The notes under the pieces are model-generated. The model worked only from the letters and a program-made list of their open reading frames with translations, had not been told where the DNA came from and did not search any database. This document shows positions 25,567 through 37,770 of a DNA stretch of 64,000 bases, piece by piece (positions within the stretch are counted from its first letter, which is position 1; each line of letters starts with the position of its first letter). Source of the DNA: Takakia lepidozioides (taxonomy: Eukaryota; Streptophyta; Takakiopsida; Takakiales; Takakiaceae); NCBI GenBank assembly GCA_030704615.1, contig CM060731.1, forward strand, positions 5,022,001 to 5,086,000. The letters are read 5' to 3'. The position numbers and the translations under genes are program-made.

Positions 25567-27976
25567 ATGGATGAGATGGATAGCAGATGGATGAATACTC
25601 TTTGTTGTCTTCCTCCGTTCATGGTGGAGGTTCATAAGAACACTGTTGATCCAACCGTACCACTTTGCATGACTCAAATTATGTCTTAGATGTACCCAAG
25701 CAAACTCACATGTACGATATTTATCAAGAAGATATCAATGAAGGGAAGGCTAGAATTATTATATTATATTGCTAAGGTTGCACAAAAAAACGCAATCAAT
25801 TCCTTTGAATTTTCAACACCTTTGGATTCTAGGATCAAGTTTATTGGAAGCCATACATTGTTTAGTAAATGGAGAATTTTCTATAACATCTTGCTGACTG
25901 ACTACACATAACATCAACTCGTGTGCATGTGCTGTCGGGCACCTATTCAACTATGAAAGAGGTCTTTTGCTATTTTGCGTGAATTTCCAGTAACAAAAAT
26001 ACTTGAAATTCCATATCTTCCACACCGTAGGTCCAAAAATTATGAAACCACTTCGATGCACCTCTTGGTATATATATTTATACCTTCATACCAGTTTAAA
26101 TATCCTAGATAATATTTATTGAAATGAGATAAAATGACATTTTCAAACTAAATAAAATAAATATTTAGTCTTTCTTGTTCACTGTGTGATCCTACAAAAT
26201 ATGGTTATGAATTTCGATTTCGATTTTAATTATCAAAGTCAGAATGATGATATGGGATGTGTAAAAATTAAATACGATGACTTCATAAATATTCTTCCTT
26301 GGTAGTGCTATTGGTGAATCTGTGGTGGTGTGTTTAAGATATTGTACATAGCCCTCCAGGTTGTACACATAGTGTCTTGTTCTCTTCGGCATCCTCTTTG
26401 GCTTGCAATGGCCTGTGACATGCCTGACCATGCATCTTTATACGTTGATGGAAATTCAATTCCATTCATATTAGGTATGGATGAGGGTGAGTTTGTCACT
26501 GTCGGGGCATAAGATGTTGCACTTCGATTCAATCTGGAAGTGGATTCTTTGTTCATAGAAAGAAAAATCTTCAAGTCCGCTGGGGTGCTTTCTGGGACAT
26601 TGTACCAGAAATCTTATCTTTCAGAACTATGACAGGAGTGGAAGACTCTTCTGATATTTGATTCATTGTTTTTTATGACCAATTTTACGTGAGTGTCAAC
26701 CAAATACATTCATTGATCTCGATGTGTTCCATTTGTACATCTGTTCCAGCCTTTTGGTATAGTTTGAAGTACATTGTTTGTCATTTTTTGGCTTCCTCAG
26801 ATATAGGGTCGTGATGCAATAATATGTGGAAATACGTCCCATTTCTTAATGTTTTGACAACCATCCATGCTCATAATCATATATAATTTATATTATGGGC
26901 TCACGATTTCTAGCTCACTGCTCACCGCTCACGGTTTAGCATCCCTACATTTCCGCAACCTTCAATATAAATTCACAAATGTAATTGCAATTTATAAACC
27001 TCCCAAAATGTTGTTATACACCTTTTAATTACATTTGGAGAATATGTACAATGAAACACCGCACTGTTGCCCAAATATATTTATTGGGGATTTCAATGTG
27101 ATATATTACAAAAGACTTCTTAATCTATCATGCTTCAAAATTACATGGAAACTTGTAAATTTCAATTAACGTGCAAGGAGAGTAGTATAGACTATGGCTC
27201 TCAACTTGACCATACATGGATAAATACGCTACCCTAGCCATGCAAATCCGATACGACCGAAGCATATTGGACCGATCACAAGCTAGTTTATCTTGCTTTC
27301 AATCTTCCCACCCATGTTAGTCGTTTTATTCATCCAACAAAAAATTAATCTGCTCCAACATTATAGCTATCGCTTTTTGACCATTAAAACAATTATGCAC
27401 ATTATTTTACCAAGAATAAAAGATATCATTTTATCCTTCCTCCAACTCTTTTCACAAAATATTTCTCCCGGACCCGTATATTACAATTGGCATAGAGTTA
27501 TAGAAAAATCATCATTACAAATAACAAATATCTCATCATTCGCGATCTTACAAATTTTATTGTTAAACCAGTCGGCGTGACTGTACGCTCATGCCACATC
27601 AGCTGGTGTGAGCGTATGCTCACGCGCGACGCTCGCGCCGTTGCGTCGTTGCAACAAAAGCTACTAGACCCTAGACACCCTCTTCGTCACACCCCTCGCT
27701 GTCATCGAACCAAACCAACTCCGATGCGTTCACGCCCCCACCCTTTCCCAAATATCTCATACACCTGGACCCCACCTTGACCCTAATGTTACATGTTCAA
27801 AATACCCTCCCCGCCTTGCTTGGACGCCTATTAACAAATACACACGGCATGAAGTTTACTACCTACCCACACCTACCCCTTGCCTTACTACTCTTGGCTT
27901 AGAGTTTTCTCCCTGAAAAAGGGTGTGGGCTGGGAGATTTATGAAAAATACTAAAGTGGGCTTGCCCGGGACAATG
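25567..27976. other. No gene recognised downstream of the protease
   Basis: AT-rich sequence that presumably includes the protease 3' UTR. Short open frames on both strands (for example 26308-26574 on minus) show no recognisable domain and were not called. Confidence 0.4.
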
Positions 27977-27980
27977 ATTG

Positions 27981-28385
27981 GCCCGAGACTTATGGAATTA
28001 TAAACAAATTTGGTCGCTGAAAATTCAATTAAATTATAAAATCAAGTGTTGGAAGGAGACTCGAGGTTGCATGGGCTTAGACATATTGTTTGTAGTGTCG
28101 TTGAGATCTCCCAAACCGCGGGGCCTTTGGCCACGATTGTAGTACTGTTGGAAAGCCCTCGATGATGAGTAGGGGTGCACCGACTCTTTCACAAATTTGG
28201 ACATATAGGCCGAGACTTATGGAATTATAAACAATTTTGGTCGCTGAAAATTCAACTAAATTACAAGGACATCGGAGGTTGCACTTGGGCTTAGACAAAT
28301 GCCACAATTTTGGTACCGTTGGAAAGCCCTCGATGAGTAGGGGTGCGCCGATTTGGTTTCACAAAATTTGGACCTCCAGGCCAGA
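27981..28385 (+). repeat. Tandem duplication, two diverged units
   Basis: Unit one starts at GCCCGAGACTTATGGAATTA (27981) and unit two at GGCCGAGACTTATGGAATTA (28208). Both contain TTGGTCGCTGAAAATTCAA, GGAGGTTGC-type text and GTTGGAAAGCCCTCGATGA in the same order. The second unit is about 50 bp shorter. Confidence 0.85.
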
Positions 28386-28567
28386 CAACCAACACCAACT
28401 ATCTGGCTCATACCCACCAACACCATGTATCCCAAACCCAGTCGATAAATTTTCACTATATTCATAACCCCTTAATTGCACTCCAACCTCCATGAAGCCC
28501 CATGCCATGCTATGGCCACCATAGCATGCCTCCATGGCGCCTCCATGCTTCCCATCCGCCATGCATG

Positions 28568-29980
28568 CATGCCCTATGCTCAATGCCTGCTTCATCCATC
28601 CCATGCCCTCCTCAACCCATGGTTAGTTTAGGTTAATGATGCCTGGTCAAATGCTCTAATCACTTAGTAACCAAAAAAGAGTTTTAGGTTTTGGTATCAC
28701 GATGGCGGCTACCATAGAGACGTGCTTGGAGAGGTGCCAAAGAGAGATTCTTGGAGAGGTGCTACTTGGAGTTGCTAGATCAAACGAGAAGACGTCACAT
28801 CCTCTTTCTTTCAAGGTGAGTGAGAACTATCATTCCTTATTCTTTCCTAACCCTTCATCATGATATGAAAACAAGTGGATGTGATGAAGGTGACAAGTGA
28901 ATCATGTGCTTTGGCTCTCTTTATGTAACTTTGAAGAGAGAGATACTGAATGATGGTATCAGAGCATTGTGGTTGGAAACTTGAGTTTAGGGTTCCCTAA
29001 AGATTAAAGCAATTATGCTTTGATTCCCTAAAATGATCTTCTAAGTTCTAGGCTATCTTCTAAGTTTCTACAATATGAATGAAAGAGACATTCAACTCTC
29101 ATTCTTTTTAGGTTTGAAACTTTCAGTTTGTGTTTTTTCAAACCCTAAAGCACAAACTGAAACAAATAGATTGGTTTTGCTTCACATTCAGTTCATTAAA
29201 TCTGAGTAGTAAATGCAGACTTTCATACTGCATTCAGTTGAAAGTTTTAATCCCTAAAACATTGGATGGTTTTGAACTAAACATTTGGTTTCAGAGCTAA
29301 AACTGAATGCAGTATGAAAGTGTGCATTTACTACTCAGATTTAATGAACTGAATAAGAAGCAAAACCAGTCTATTCGTTTTAGTTTGTGCTTTAGGGTTT
29401 GAAAAACACAAACTGAAAGTTTCAAACTTAAAAAAAATGAAAGGTGGATGTCTCTCTCACTCATATTGTAGAAACTTAGAAGATAACCTAAAACTTAGAA
29501 GATCAATTTCGGGAATCAAAGCATAATTGCCATAATCTTTAGGAAATCCTAAACTAAAGTTTCAAACCACAATGCTATGATGCCATCATTCATTATCTCT
29601 CTCTTCAAATTTACATAAAGAGAGCCAAAGCACATGATTCATTTGTCACCTTCATCATATCCACTTGTTTTCACATCATGATGAAGGGTTAGGAAAAATG
29701 AAAGAAAAAGGAATGATAGTTCTCACTCGTCTTGAAAGAAAGAGGATGTGACACCTTTTCCTTTGATCTAACTTAGCAACTCCAAGCAGCACCTCTCCAA
29801 GCACCTCTTTTTGGCACCTCTCCAAGCACAACTCGATGGCAGCCGCCATCGCGATACCAAAACAAACTCTTTTTTCGTTTCAAAGAGATTAGGGCATTTG
29901 ACCAGGCATGATTAACCTAAACTAACCATGGGTTGAGGAGGGCTTGGGATTGATGAAGCAGGCATGGAGCATAGGGAGGT
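28568..29980. repeat. Large fold-back (inverted duplication) of about 670-bp arms
   Basis: The left arm (about 28568-29240) and right arm (about 29299-29980) are near reverse complements around a spacer of about 60 bp. Matching landmarks are CCCATGGTTAGTTTAGG with its complement at the far right, CACGATGGCGG against GCCGCCATCGCG, and CTGAGTAGTAAATGCA against TGCATTTACTACTCAG. The left arm contains TGGTATCAGAGCAT at about 28953. That string is the usual primer-binding site for initiator Met tRNA in plant LTR elements, so the arms may derive from an LTR plus leader region. Confidence 0.85.
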
Positions 29981-30585
29981 GCATTTAATGCTGGGGCCAC
30001 ATGAGGAGCTGTTAATGTGGACCCCACATTAATGTGTCCCTTGGGCAGGGTTCTATAGAGGAGACCTTGCATGAGTAGATTACAAATAGCCCGAGGCATT
30101 TGGCCCGGTCAACGTGGGTTGTCAAGCAAAATTCTCAGCCGCTGCTGCTTCCGAGGTTCCGATCCTCTCTTTGTCTTTGGAGTGATAAACACCATAGAGC
30201 ACTGGGCTGTATGTGCCGAGGTTGTGGGATCTTTCACATGAACGATGCACGCTCGCACAAACAAGAGAAAAATGAGTAATGCGTTCATGCTTGCTGGTGG
30301 TGAGGAGCAATGGACTTCCAAAGACAAGTCCGCAGTGCTGGGTATGCTCACTTCCAACTCTCTCAATTTGTTGTGACAAATGAAGAATGCGAGAAAGCAA
30401 GAAGCTCGTGAAATGCTGTGATGTGCACTAGGGATTTTGATGTTTTGGATGCTTGCACATTAGAGACTCACGAACTCATTGAATTAGGCTTCATGTGATC
30501 ATGCAGGGCGCTGGGGGCCCAAATCTGGAATCAGACAGACAGGTTTGTTTGGCGCCATATTGGGGGCAAAGGCACCGGTTTCTGC
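29981..30585. other. Upstream region of the PPR gene
   Basis: No gene seen. A small hairpin TTAATGTGG/CCACATTAA lies near 30013-30033. The promoter of the PPR gene should be here, but no element could be identified with confidence. Confidence 0.4.
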
Positions 30586-33068
30586 ATGTCCACCAGCACC
30601 CCTGTTCTTTATGAAGGGGAGGGACAAAGAAAGGAAATTTGTGGAACTAGTGGGGATGAGAATACAGTATTTGAGGAGGGACGATTAGAGAAGACAAGAA
30701 TGTTGGACATGAACAAGCAACGGGGCTTTCGGGCGTATTCCGACACCTGTGTTCGTCTCTTGCAGGGCTATGCCAAGTTGCAAGCCCTGGTAGATGGCAG
30801 GGGGGTCCATAACCATATCATCAGAAGTGGATTCGAGCTCGACACCTTCCTAGCAAACAATCTTGTTAGCATGTATATGAAGTCTGGAAGCGTACTGGAT
30901 GCACGTAGAGTATTCGAGACAATGCCAAAACGGACCGTGACTACATGGAACGCAATGATAGCAGGATTGGCTGAGAATGGCCATGGTGCAGGAGCATTTG
31001 AACTCTTCCAGATGATGCAACGGGAAGGTGTGAAGCCAAACAGAATAACTTTCATGAGCATTCTCAACACATGTGTGAGTCCAGCAGCTCTGGAACAGGG
31101 AAAGTGGTTTCATGCTGGCATCATCAAAGCTGGATTTGAGTCAGATGTCCGCATGCGCAATGCCCTTGTCAGCATGTACTGCAGGTGTGGGGATGTGGTG
31201 AAGGCACACCTTGTGTTCTTCAAAATTCCCGTGCCAAATGTGATTTCATGGACTGCACTGGTTGGAGGATTTGCTCAGCATGGTTATAGCGAGGAGGCTT
31301 TTGAATTGTTTTGGCAAATGCACCAAAAAGGTGTGAAGCCAAACAAAGTCACTTTTATGAGCATCCTCCAAGCATGTGGGGGCCCAGAGTTTCTGGAGCA
31401 GGGTAGGCGGCTCCATGCTGTTATTATCAAAGATAGATTGGATTCGGATGTCCAAGTGGGGAACTCTCTTATCAGCATGTATAGCAAGTGTGGGAGTGTG
31501 GTAGATGCACACCTGGTGTTCTGTAAAATGCGTGAACGAGATGTGGTCTCATGGACTGCAATCATTGCAGGATTTTCTCAGCATGGTCATGGTGAGGAGG
31601 CTTTTGAACTCTTCTCACAAATGCAGCAAGAAGGCGTGCAACCCAACAAAGTCACCTTCCTTGGCATCCTTAACGCATGTGCCAGCCCAGCAGCTCTGGA
31701 GCGGGGCAAGTGGCTTCATACAGTTATCCTTACTGCTGGATTTGAGTCAGATATCCGTGTGGGGAATGCCCTTGTGAGCATGTATTGCAAGTGCGGGAGT
31801 GTGGTGGATGCCAACCGAGTTTTCTTGAATATGGCGGAGCGAGATGTGGTCTCATGGACCGCGATGATTACAGGATTGGTTCAGCATGGTCATGCTGTTG
31901 TGGCTTTCAAGTTCTTTCGACAAATGCAACAAGAAGGCATGAAGCCAAACAAGGTCACCTTGATAAGCATCCTAAAAGCATGCGCCAGCCTGGGAACCCT
32001 GGCAGAGGGCAAGTGGGTCCATGCCCACATAACCAACACTGAATCTGAGTCAGATGTCGCAGTGGGAAATGCCCTTGTTGACATGTATGCCAAGTGCGGG
32101 AGTGTGGGGGATGCACGGCAAGTTTTTGATAGACTTCTTGAACGAGATGTGGTCTCATGGAATGCAATGATTATTGGATATGCCCAGCATGGGAATTGTA
32201 GGGAGGCCTTGGAAATTTTTGAACAAATGCTATTGGAACAGGTGAACCCAGACAGCATCACATTTACTGGTGTCCTCTCTGCATGCAGCCATACAGGTTT
32301 AGTGGATGAAGGCTATGGTTACTTCCTGTCTATGAGCCGAGATCATGGCATGACACCAAATGAAAAGCACTATGGCTGTATGGTTGACCTTCTGGGCCGT
32401 GCAGGATGCCTGGATGAGGCAGAAGACTTCATCAACAATATGCCATTTGAACCAGGTGCTCCAGTGTGGGAGGTCTTGCTTGGTGCCTGCAGAATCCATT
32501 GCAATGTGGAGCTAGCAGAGCGTACTGCAGAGAGTGTCCTCAAGTCGGAACCACAAAATGCTGGAGTATATGTGCTGCTTTCCAACATCTATGCTGCAGC
32601 TGGCAAGTGGGATGCTGTAGCAAAGGTGAGGAAAGTGATGGAGGACAGAAGTGTGAAAAAGGAGGGAGGGCGTAGCTGGATTGAGGTGAAGAACATGGTG
32701 CATACATTCGTTGCAGAAGATAAATCACACCCCCAAACAAAGGAGATATATGCCGAGCTGGAGAGATTGACAAGGCAGTTGAAGGATGTGGGGTATGTCC
32801 CCGACAAGCGCTTTGTCTTGCATGATGTGGATGAAGGATCAAAGGAACAGGCTTTATGCCACCATAGTGAAAAGTTAGCCATTGCATTTGGGCTCATCAG
32901 CACACCGGGACACCCATCTACATCATGAAAAACCTTAGGGTATGTGGTGATTGCCACTCTGCCACAAAATTTATCTCTAAGATTGTCAAGCGAGAAATTA
33001 TTGCAAGGGATACCACCCGCTATCATCACTTCAATGATGGAGTGTGTTCATGTGGGGATTATTGGTGA
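30586..33068 (+). pseudogene. PLS-class pentatricopeptide repeat protein with E and DYW domains, frameshifted
   Basis: An intronless frame of 780 codons starts at 30586. About five PLS triplets of roughly 100 residues each contain SWNAMIAG/SWTALVGG-type L motifs and VKPNKVTFMSIL-type P motifs. The E and E+ regions (GGRSWIEVKN, then HTFVAEDKSHP) follow. The DYW cytidine-deaminase-like domain begins with [12 protein letters not shown], which contains the HxE residues. At about 32909 one base is missing and the frame stops at 32928. The next frame carries CGDCHS zinc ligands and the terminal CSCGDYW, ending with TGA at 33066-33068. Such proteins act in organelles on C-to-U RNA editing sites. As written, the gene would lack the second zinc-binding half, so editing activity should be lost unless this is a sequencing error. 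No clear organelle presequence is evident at this start. Confidence 0.9.
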
Positions 33069-35160
33069 TGGTAACCATGATTTTCTATTTTTTTGTCTTC
33101 GTGAAAAGGAAGTCCTTATGACAATCAGCTTCAACCATCTCCCTCCAGTGCCAGGCTTTAGGGGGTGGAATGGACAAAAACATTTTGCAGCCTGCCCTCC
33201 CATGCCCAAATGTGGTCAGGACACCACCAAGACTCTTAGAAATGAACTTTGTCACTGGGAACGGGACCCTTCAGTATCACTTCATGCTGCCAATCCACTT
33301 GACTCTGGCATTTGACCCTACATAAAGTGTCAGTAGAGGCTGGTTACCCTACGGCATTGTGAGGGTTTTTGCTGGCACCAATTTCCTTTTAGAAACTCAA
33401 TTCCATCATAACCTGGCTTATGTGAAATGAAAAGACATGAGGGGAAGCAAAAACGGAATTTCACAATCAAACTGTTACACATGGTGCACTGAAGGACAAG
33501 ACTCGGGCCTGACTTCCACGCGTCCACTTTTAAATTGACTTCCGTCCTTTCTTCCGCCGGCCATTTCCCTGATGTTATCCTTCGTCCACTTGTCACTAAT
33601 CCTATAGACTGTGGAATCCGTCGGGTTTGAGGGATGTTTTTATATTTTTCATCCTTCGTGGATGAAAAATCGGGCAGAAGCCCTATGTTGTCTCTCCCGC
33701 TGTCAGAAGCATGAGCTGTGCTTCTGAGCTCGCGGGAAGAGCGTTATGGCGGATTTGCTTTTGCTGCTACCCTGTTTGTTGTGTCGTACCCGTACAGGGC
33801 GATCTCCTGGGGATGCGCGAAGGCGGCGTCTTGTCTCTCTAGCAGCGGGAAACCCTGTTGTGAATGCAATGTCTTCTTCCCTCCTCTAGCCTTTAAATTT
33901 TGCAGTGGCACTTGTGTTGGGAAGTCTCTCTCCCTCCCATTTGTTGCCTTGCAAGCTTGCTTGTTTTGCTTCATTGTTTATGTGCTTTGTTGGAGGCGGC
34001 TTGCTGCGGGTGGCGATGGCGCATAGCTCTCTTCCCCAATCGCTCAAGGTGGTGCTTTTGGAGTTTAGGGTTCCTTCTGTGCTTATCTTCGTCTTTTGCT
34101 TTTGTTCTTAGTTGACATCGATGACAAGTGTGAGGGTATGTGATTCACCTGGGGTTCCACAATCCTCACTAATCTATTGATTCTGTGGGGGCTTGTGATG
34201 GGACCAGGTGAGGATCCTCACTTGCTTTGAATTTTCATGAGCATACAGATGTGGATATGGGCAGAGGGGCCCTGTAAGTTGTGGCATCATGAAGTGGCTA
34301 CTGCCTGCAGCCCCGAATTCAACCCGGCTGCTTCTGGTTTGGCATGCTACAGCCTTTGTTTGGCTTATGTTGTTCTGCCGCTGGTGGGACTGTTTGGCCT
34401 GTCAGGCCTGTCTCTTGAGGCCTGCATCCAGACCCTACCTTGTCTTTTGATCCTTGACAGCAGGGCCTGTGGATTAATGAGATAGGTTGTGAATTTTTGG
34501 CCTTGGAGGATCTGTGTTTTATGGATATGGCCTTGGCGGGTTTGTGACTCTATGGACATGGCTGCCTTGAATGTTATGGCGGCAGCCTGATAAGGCAACG
34601 ACCTGCTCCTTTTCAGGCCTGGATTTGGTGTTTAATGGATCATAGTGAGGTGTTTTTGCAAACTTTAGCATGGACCTCTTGTAAGACGAAGGTGCTAAGC
34701 TGTAATGGAATCCTACCTGTATTTTTGGCCTTGTCATGACATCAGGCCCAAGTGTGGAAGCCTGCTACTCACCTCGTGCATCCTCACTAACTCACAATGC
34801 GTTGTGGTTGTTTTTGGGACGGGCACAGGTGAAGGCTTCCACTTAATATGCTGATTGCTAAGTGCTGCAGGGTACCATGAGGATTACAGAGGAGTGAAGA
34901 TGGTGGCTGGCTGTGGATTCATCTTGAAATCTGAAAAACTAAACTACTCTATGTTTTTCATGATCCTACCTCTATGTTTGATCTGTGAAGGACAGTATAG
35001 TGCTACTTGTGGTGGGTAATCCTTTCCAGATTGGTGGAGGGCCCCTGTTTTGCAATGATGGCTTGTGCCGTGCCTTGCCTTGCCCCCAACCTGTCAGGTT
35101 AAGCATAAAGGCGCTACAATGTATTGTTTGCGGCAGCCCTTTGGGTACCTTCCCGTGCAT
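33069..35160. other. Downstream of the PPR gene; no gene recognised
   Basis: The first part is presumably the PPR 3' UTR. From about 34130 to 35100 the text is G/T-rich with loosely repeated phrases (GGCCTTGG, CCTGTCAGG, CTCACTAA near AGGTGA). Hydrophobic open frames at 33718-34115 exist in several overlapping frames and show no domain, so they are not called. Confidence 0.4.
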
Positions 35161-36690
35161 TGTTTAAACCCTGCAATGGTGGCTGAGTTATGGTGGTTTG
35201 TGTGGGACACATACATCATGATTTTCTTTGCCTCCAGTCTGTTAGGGTTTACATATAGGTGCTGCAAGTTATAGTTTGCTGCAGCCCTTTGGGTACCTTC
35301 CCGGACAGTGTTTAACCCTGCAATGATGGCTGAGAATATGGTGACTTGTGAGGGACACACACATCAGTTTTTAGGCCCTGGCTTACGTGGCTTCAGCTTG
35401 TTAATAAACCTGGCAATGATGGCAAAGACCATGGTGGTTCGTGTGGGACACACATCAGTTTGTAGCCTTTTTTTGCTTTGTCTCCAGCCTGTGAGGTTTA
35501 ACATACAGGTGCTGAATATGATGGCTTGTGTGGGACACACATCAGTTCTTAGGCTTTGTTTAAACCTTTCAATGATGGCTGAGAAGATGGTGACTTGTGT
35601 GGGACACACATTAATTTTTAGGCCATGGTCTAACTGGCTTTCAGCTTCTTAATAAACATGGCAATGATGGCAAAGATTATGGTGGCTTGTGTGGGACACA
35701 CACATAATACAGAGATGTATTTGCTTGGAGTTATGAGGATTTCAAAGGGATACCACCTGAAGTCTGTCAGCATAAGATTGAACTGGAACCAGGGTCAGTA
35801 CCAATCAAGCAGGCGAGGTACAGAATGAATCCCAACTACGCACAGAAGGTTGGACAAGAGATAAAGAAGTTGGCTGAGGCTAAGTTTATATATCCAATAG
35901 AGTATACAACTTGGTTGTCTCCCATTGTGATAGTTCCCAAGAAGAATGGTAAACTAAGAGTTTGTGTGAACTACAAAAAGCTGAATGCTTGTACGAAGAA
36001 AGATCCTTTCCCTTTGCCATTCACAGAAGCAGTATTAGACACTATGGCAGGCCATGAGATGTACTCATTCATGGATGGGTTCAGTGGTTATAATCAAGTG
36101 CAAGTGGCAGAAGAAGATCAAGGAAAAACAGCTTTCATCACAGACTGGGGTGCTTATGCATACAAAGTCATGCCCTTTGGACTTTGTAATGCACCAGCAA
36201 CCTTTCAGAGAGTGATAAGTGAATCTTTTCATGAGTATCTGGATGATTTCATGCAGGTATTCTTGGATGATTTCAGTGTGTACAGCTCTAAGAATGAGCA
36301 CTTGCATAAATTGGAGTTATGTTTGGCCAGATGTCTACTTGGCTTTCAGCTTGTTAATAAACTTGGCAATAATGACAAAGATTATGATGGTTCGTGTGGG
36401 ACACACACATCAGTTTGTGGGTCTTGTTTTGCTTTGTCTCCAACCCGTTAGGTAAAACATACAGGTGCTGAATATGATGGCTTGTGTGGGACACACACAT
36501 CAGTTTTTAGGCCCTGGTTAACCTTACAATGATGGCAAAGATTATGATGGTTTGTGGGACACACACATCAGCTTTTTGGCCGTGGTTTACTTGGCTTTCA
36601 TCTTGATAATAAACCTGGCAATGACGGTAAAGATTATGGTGGTTTGTGTGGGACACACACATCAATATGGCCAAGTGCCCACCATCCCAC
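35160..36690 (+). repeat. Tandem array of units ending in GTGTGGGACACACACAT
   Basis: Copies of the phrase TGGTGGTTTGTGTGGGACAC and its close variants appear about ten times between 35205 and 36665. They alternate with TTAATAAACCTGGCAATGATG-type and CCTGT(C/G)AGG-type blocks. Units vary from about 80 to 190 bp because blocks are missing in some. GTGTGGGACACAC is itself nearly palindromic. Confidence 0.85.
35709..36335 (+). mobile_element. Ty3/gypsy reverse-transcriptase fragment inside the tandem array
   Basis: One open frame runs from YRDVFAWSYEDFKGIPPEV through the RT blocks WLSPIVIVPKKNG, VNYKKLNACTKKD, YSFMDGFSGYNQ, FGLCNAPATFQR and VFLDDFSVYS. It ends in LELCLARC, where it passes directly back into array sequence (GGCTTTCAGCTTGTTAATAA). 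No protease, RNase H, integrase or LTR accompanies it. It is an uninterrupted but incomplete domain, captured within a repeat unit. Confidence 0.9.
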
Positions 36691-36755
36691 CCAGACCTCT
36701 GATTGTATATACTGATTATGACTGGTGTTCAATCAGTATTTTTACTTACTCTTTG

Positions 36756-37000
36756 AGGAGGCGATGATTTATATAATGACGCAGATGGATATATAAGCAT
36801 TAAAATGCCATGCACCACAGTGTTTGTCTACAGTGGTTGAAGAGGACTCCACTTGAACTCCGGCAATGACACCCATGTACAATCTTTTTTCATCCCCAAA
36901 AAGTGTTTCGAAACAGTCTTGCATGCATTGAATGAAGCACTTGCAGGTAGACATATCAAATGAGGAGGCGATGATTTATATAGCGACACAGACGGATAAA
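36756..37000. repeat. Short direct duplication in the methyltransferase-like remnant
   Basis: GAGGAGGCGATGATTTATAT occurs at about 36757 and again at about 36962, each followed by a GAC(G/A)CAGA(T/C)GGATA-type sequence. The 205-bp step suggests a duplication inside the 3' end of the decayed minus-strand gene. Confidence 0.75.
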
Positions 37001-37770
37001 ATGCACCAAGATGCATGTGGAAAGAGAAAGGTCGACGACCCATGAGTCATGGCGGCTACAAGTCTCTATGAGAGTTAATATGAAAGTCAAGCTCATCTCT
37101 CGAGGAGTACCTCTCAACGGAACACCATTGGGCTTCATCAATGTTATGCCCAAGTCGACATAGTTGTCCACCATATCGTCATCCATAGGGTCGCACAATA
37201 CATCAGTATGGACGCCTCTATCCCATATCTAGAAATTACGAACAAAGGTAGGAGTGGACTCCAAGCGGATTTGGTGAGGAAATTGCATCAAAACCACGAG
37301 TTTGTAGAAACATACGCAACAGAAAATTATATGCGAAATTGAAACATGAAATCAAAAGAAAAACAGAACATGATACAATTCGACCTTGTGTATTGTGATT
37401 ACCTTCTGACTTGGAAAATCCCCCTTAGTAAGAGAGAGGTTGTTGACACGGTTCCAAGTCTTGATGATTTGGGGCCCAAAGCCTTAAGATAGAGCTTCCA
37501 AGATCCTTACGAGACTATGAGTCATTTCCATGAATTAGAAGCAACGCACCATCATCAGAAATGAAAAACTTACAAAATCCAAACACTAAATATCGGGAGT
37601 TATAGTAACGAGTATTCCAAATTGGGGTAGCATCCGCAAGGGAGACATCCAGTACATGCTGCCCATCTGGAATATTGAGAATGACGAGCTCAGCTGCAAA
37701 TGCCTTAAATACATCATTTATCCAAGACTATCAATTGCCAACATTCATTGCATGTAACAAGATCAGGTTA
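36780..37770 (-). pseudogene. Methyltransferase-like 3' part of the ParB-like family (copy 4)
   Basis: Minus-strand blocks in order are SWINDVFKAFAAELVILNIPD (about 37730-37670), ADATPIWNTRYYNSRYL, DDGALLLIHGND, and then, in another frame with a stop, KTWNRVNNLSLTKGDFPSQK with a GTAATC donor near 37400. After an intron, an exon from about 37233 reads IWDRGVHTDVLCDPMDDD, GTPREMSLTFILTLIE and HDSWVVDLSLST. The first block matches the exon PEWVNGVQQAYATNLVVLDIPE of the copy at 57070-60378. The order LxxLxIP-D/E, then GxLLL, then P-x-E...WVVDLSLST parallels motifs IV and I of permuted amino-methyltransferases. The catalytic DPPY-type motif is degenerate (NIPD). Frame changes and stops make this copy dead. 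The methyltransferase call is an inference. Confidence 0.45.

Noticed and set aside
26192-26574. Minus-strand frames of 79 and 88 codons
   Set aside because: Two overlapping frames without motif, start context or a second copy. Not supportable as a gene.
33718-34115. Overlapping hydrophobic open frames downstream of the PPR gene
   Set aside because: Three frames are open over the same stretch, none has a recognisable domain, and the composition is T/G-rich.
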